Source of the DNA: Ancylostoma caninum
Lineage: Eukaryota > Nematoda > Chromadorea > Rhabditida > Ancylostomatidae
Direction: 5' to 3'
Assembly: GCA_037903475.1 (NCBI GenBank)
Contig: JBAJFG010000108.1
Coordinates: forward strand, 62,001-126,000
Length of the DNA stretch: 64,000 nucleotides
Below, piece after piece: positions 59,401-64,000 of the stretch (positions are counted from its first letter, which is position 1; each line of letters starts with the position of its first letter). The translations under genes and the position numbers were made by a program. The notes under the pieces are model-generated. The model was not told where the DNA came from. It did not search any database and worked only from the letters and a program-made list of their open reading frames with translations.

Positions 59401-62400
59401 AGCCTCATGTGCTTAGAAAAAAAAGCAAATAAATCAAGGGAAATGGCAGGCCACAACTCAGCAGCGTAGTCCAAACCTGCCACTCCTACTTCTTTTCCTT
59501 TTTTGGCTAGGAATCCTTGCTCATGTAGAAAAATTGCGAAAACATTGAAAAAGTCGCGATTCGGGTAAGCACACGTTCCAACTCACACCGCAGTGCCTTC
59601 TTCCGGAAGAAACCTCGTTTCCGATAACTGATAGTAACTTTTAGTAAGATTTTGATTAGGACTTTCTCCTGCCGTTTTTGGAATAAGTTTTGTTGTGCGT
59701 GAAGTGTGCCGTTTTTTTTCACGGATACTATTCTTCGTAGGTGACTTCGGTTTCTCAATACGTCGGGTGCAGTTCCCTTCTAGTCGACGTGGTGGGCTAC
59801 GTACGGTTGTGTTTGCGGAGCCTTCTGATGTGCGGGCTGGACCGCCGCGTCCCGATGATCTAAAGTAGGAATGTCCCTTTATTTGCTTGTTTTTCAATTT
59901 TTTTCCTCAGTTTCAGGACGGACCACACTAAGATCTTTACAAACTTTCCTCTTTTAATAAAAAAAGTAGACCAATGATGTTTTCTCTTTGATAAAGAAAA
60001 ATGTGGCGCTACTAAGGTTTTTTTAGGAATGGTCTGCTGCCTGGTGATCAACTGATCAAAGTAGATGGCCGGAGTGTAGATGCGATGTCCCGGGAAGAAC
60101 TGCAAAATGCCGTACGCAACGCTGGAAACCAGATAGGTGCTCATTTATTGCGCTAGTTTACCTACATGTGCATATGTGTCACTCATCGTTGTAAATGGAA
60201 GCGATTATCTCGCAGCGAGGGTAGTTGTGCATTTACGGTGGTGGAGAACAGGGTGGCCGTCAATATGTCCTAATGACTCTTCAAAAAGAAGGAGCTGGAT
60301 GGCAGTTTTTTGATAGTAGTTTGTGGGTAGGATAAATAAGTAAATTTGCTTTATATCAGGCCCTTTCATTATTGCATTTCCATGTATAATTCGCAACCAA
60401 TCTTTTTACTCTCGAATAGGTAAATCCTAGCCTTTCTTCTTTGTTCTCGAGCAAAAAGGCACCTGTTTCCATCTACCAGCGCTTCCTTGAAAGAAAAATC
60501 CGCAGTACCCATCGCAGGTAGTGCGTAGTGCCCATTGTAGGTAGTACACACTAGTAATGCAGTAAGAATTTTATTGAGCAGATGCCATGTAATTGAGGTT
60601 GACCTCGTTTTACCTGTCTAGAGCCCATTTAGTTTAGCTAGAGGACATTTAATATGGCCATTGGATAAAGCTGTTAAAATGAATGCCCTGGTCGTACGAA
60701 CAGCATTGTGAAGACTGCTTTTAGCGTATTTTCGGTTATTCTTGCGGCTTACATAGCCCTTCTTTGCTTAAGCACTGTGTGAAGAATTTTCAGAAAGCCG
60801 TACCTGACATTCCACTGTATTCTTTTCTGATTTCACTGCTTCAAACCTTGCGCTTTAGTACTCGAGGTGAAGTCGGTTCCTGAATTGGCGGAATTTTGCG
60901 ATAGGAAGAATCGCCAAAGTGGCGCTAGAGATGATGGAGATCAGCTGATGCTTGGCCACATCAACACAAACCTTCATGAGGTAAGGTTACCATTTCATTT
61001 CCTTCCATAAATTAGTCTTATTATGCTCACGAAGGTTTTCTCCCTGCCTTCAGGAAATCCCGGAGGATCAACGATACTGGCTTATTCACAAGGGCGGCTA
61101 CACTATGGTTCGACTCGTGGAACATTTACCGGATGGCAGGGCCATGATTAAAGTTGCTGGTCGTGAGATGACTGTGGATTCAACGGACATTGACCGCATG
61201 AATCCTACGCAGCTGGATCGAGTGGGCGATATAGCGGCGTTGCGCTACCTGAATGAGACCAGTACGGTTCATCTGCTGCGACAGAGGTATTTTTTTCAGT
61301 TATTTTCGGGTTGATCCTGTTACATGGTTTCTTGAGGTTGCAATCCCTTCCCTTGTTTTTTAATATTTCAACATTTTTTTTTGCGAAATTTCAGGCATGG
61401 ATGTAATCTCCTGTATACCAATGCTGGACTGACAAGCATCGTTTGCGTGGCTTCAGCCGAAGAAGGAGCGATCGGCCAGGACAGGCTGGTCTCATTGTTC
61501 AAGGGTTGCCGCCGCGGTCAAATGCCTGCTCATGTCTATGCCACTGCGCAACAGGTCTACCGGTAGGTTTCTAGGCTTCTCCTTGCTGAATCATTTTGCA
61601 GAATGCTGTATCAGTAAGAAATGCTATGTCAGAATGGTTTTGTAAGGTAAAATGTTAGTTTGTTGTAGGAATGTCCGTCAGTGTTTTGAATCACCATAAA
61701 TAACCATTAGAATTTTCTCTTTTCTCGAATGAGCAGTAGCGAGTTCCGTTCTATCTTCAGCAAATACAAGTGTATAGAACCGCTGGGAACACTATATTTT
61801 GTAAGTGCCAAGGCATCGCCTCGAGGCAGATTGAAATTGGTCACAACGTTGTGTCTATCTTCGCCGGGATATGCCTATGTAGAAAAGCTGAATTATTCTC
61901 GGACATACCTATGAAAAGGATGTATTTGAAGTACTTGAGTAAATGATTTTTGCTATGCAATTTTCTCAAGGTTTGAAGTTATTTCGAGTATTCGGAGATC
62001 CATTAAAAACGCGTGTTCAAGTTTGATGATGAGACCGCAGCATCACCTTGTTCGGCTGCAGCTGAAGCTGCCAGCTGACCAATCCAGTCTTCAAAGCTTT
62101 AATATTGGGTTTATTAACGGGTAAGTTAGGGTGGTTAGCCGAATGGCAAAAGGAAATCAGATTTTGCCTATTACCGCTATCGCTAAATGTAATTATCAAA
62201 TGTAGTTGTAATTGTAATCAATTGTAATGCAAGTATCGCAAAATGTAACTGCTGCAAGCGTTGCTCTTAGGTTAAGACAGATTTGACGGCTTGAGACTGT
62301 TTGGTTTGGAAAAAAATTCAAGTAGTTGTGATTCACACATTGGTTCTTCTACGATGCACTGTGAGGGTTCTATGTAGTAACAGTTTGGGTGTAGAGGCCA

Positions 62401-64000
62401 GTTCACCGAGTTTTTTTTTGAATAAGGATATGGTTTTTGAAGCCATTTGGTTGAAAGATTTATGGAACCATTCTTGGCCTAACGACATTCATGAAGCACC
62501 TTCCGTGAATGTCATTCGCCAGGATTCATCTTTGCTGATGAGGCGATAATTCCCTGCATTTATGTTATGAACCTGAGGATTCTTGATATCTATTGTGGGC
62601 GCTGAGACTCTTGGACTTTTCTTGTCCGTATGTGCGATAAACGCGGTGGTTTAGTGGATATTTATTATGTACTGTACAATAGAGAGTGAGTGCGAGGAGA
62701 ATAATGAGTAAGGCGCGCCTCGTAGGGCTTACAACATCATTCTGACTAGGAACAACTATCTCAAGCATGAGACAGGTCAGCTCCGCCCCCTCCACAGGAG
62801 GTACAGTATCGGCGGTGAACATGAGTACTACAAGGATCATCGATCTGTCGATGATAATATCTGTACTGTGCAGTACCTTACCAATTCATTGGCAATTGCT
62901 TTTTGTTTCGGGATTTTCAATTACTGTTCTTTCTTTTTCAGAAATCTCCAAATGACGGGTCAAAATCAGTGCATCGTACTTACCGGTAACAGTGGAAGTG
63001 GCAAGACAACCCAGCTCCGAAATTTGGTTCACTACTTATGTGAAGTCGCCGGCTGGACGAAAACGCTGTCTTGTAAGTTGGTTTCATCATTTCCCATGGT
63101 TCTATTGAAGTTGTAGTAAACTTTTATTGTTTGCTGTTGTTCGGTTTGAGCACGATGGTTTAAGTAGATTGTAAACTGAAACCATTGGAGAATTAAAGAA
63201 ACCGCAGCAAATTCTAATCCACAACGTCGCTTCGCACCAGCTGACAAACGTGTGAACTTGGCCCACCGCTTGATTTCCGATGAAAAGTATAAACGACGTG
63301 GGATGGGAGACCACGTCGCGTCGCGAGATTAACTGCTACTCACCACTATGCTACCGTACTATGCGCACGCACGGGAGCAGGCCCTCTGAAACAGTTTGCA
63401 TGTGTGTGGTAGTCGCACAGCGGGGAAGTATGAACACAGATTAAAAATCTCACGAAGGAAAGGTTTTGTTATGCAACATCGCAATTCAGCCTATTTTTAT
63501 TTATAAATTTTTTTAACTACGTAGAATTTTTTTTACATTCACCTTTATTAGGTTTATAGACTAAGTAGTACGTAGCTGCAGGTATCTTGGCAAATAAGAG
63601 CTCTTTTAATGAATTTTAGAATCTGAATCCAACATATTCTTGTAGGTTTCGTCATTTCCAATAGCATGGGGGTTTCTTGCTATTTCAGTGAATTTCCAGG
63701 AAATTATGGCGGAATGGAAGAAAAGCCGCACTTTTTCGGCATTTCCGACTTTTAGCCAAGACTTGTAGTGGCATCATTGTAGTGTTCTAATTTTTGATTT
63801 TTTCTATCCAGTTTTGATACATGCTGAAAATACAGTTTTAGTATTTATTATACACAGTCTCTGGTCTCCACCTTTTCCAATATTTTTTGTTCAAGCCAAT
63901 TTAACAGGTGACATTTTCATTTTTAGATGAAAAATTGGCACTGGCAATGGGAATTATTGAAGCATTCGGTCACGCTGCTTCACCGCTCCATAGAGACTCC
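56485..64000 (+). CDS. Class XVIII (PDZ-containing) unconventional myosin, 5' part
   Basis: Exons 56485-56716, 58066-58139, 58246-58318, 59741-59864, 60027-60136, 60859-60980, 61054-61286, 61395-61562, 62942-63072 and 63927 to the window end join in frame to about 447 residues. The ATG follows the acceptor TTTTGCAG directly, suggesting a trans-spliced start. Residues 1-110 are a basic/proline-rich extension (KQRPPVPPKR). A PDZ domain spans about 115-208 (TLTLQKSVTGDFGFSIRR, LLPGDQLIKVDGRSVDAMS). Then come the N-terminal motor subdomain (YWLIHKGGYTMVRLVEHLPD) and motor core (LRYLNETSTVHLLRQR, LFKGCRRGQMPAHVYATAQ), with P-loop GNSGSGKTT at 394-402. This order is that of MYO18A. The family cross-links actin and associates with membranes or conventional myosin II, with weak or no motor activity. 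The rest of the motor and the coiled coil lie beyond the window. Confidence 0.93.

Noticed and set aside
59583..59897. Minus-strand 104-codon frame rich in Arg/Ser/Pro with a nice acceptor
   Set aside because: It is the antisense of the myosin PDZ exon 59741-59864, whose plus-strand frame gives the conserved GDFGFSIRR motif and fits phase.

Overview
The window is AT-rich eukaryotic DNA. It shows nematode gene architecture: small exons, acceptors of the TTTCAG or TTTTAG type, T-rich introns, and introns and intergenic DNA packed with small repeats. The proteins I can recognise are conserved animal proteins (retromer VPS26, the dynein-2 light intermediate chain XBX-1/DYNC2LI1, class XVIII myosin). 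They sit among nematode-looking secreted proteins. Long introns and a high transposon load point to a parasitic clade V (strongylid-type) worm rather than Caenorhabditis. That placement is inference, not something I could test.

Layout. 1-12.0 kb has no gene I can defend and is built of mobile elements: a broken LINE (minus strand) with an 845-bp foldback element inserted in its 5' part, a 1.44-kb inverted-repeat element, a second LINE 5' fragment, a 1.8-kb complex foldback, and a 2.8-kb GC-rich minisatellite that itself carries a 270-bp hAT-type insertion. 13.4-16.8 kb (minus) is the xbx-1 gene. 18.4-20.9 kb (minus) is an unrecognised cysteine-containing, probably extracellular protein. 21.6-30.2 kb (plus) is a secreted proline/threonine-rich protein with an EB-like cysteine module. 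34.4-37.0 kb (plus) is an unrecognised 345-residue protein. 39.9-44.5 kb (plus) is vps-26. 44.5-56.5 kb has no supported gene. 56.5-64.0 kb (plus) is the 5' part of a PDZ-containing myosin XVIII gene that runs off the window.

Exon chains were assembled by hand from splice signals and reading phase. In the five main chains every junction keeps frame, which is the main evidence for them. The genes do not form a common pathway: vps-26 acts in endosome retrieval, xbx-1 in cilia, myosin XVIII in the actomyosin cytoskeleton. The EB-module gene and the 18.4-20.9 kb gene lie head to head and may share an upstream region.
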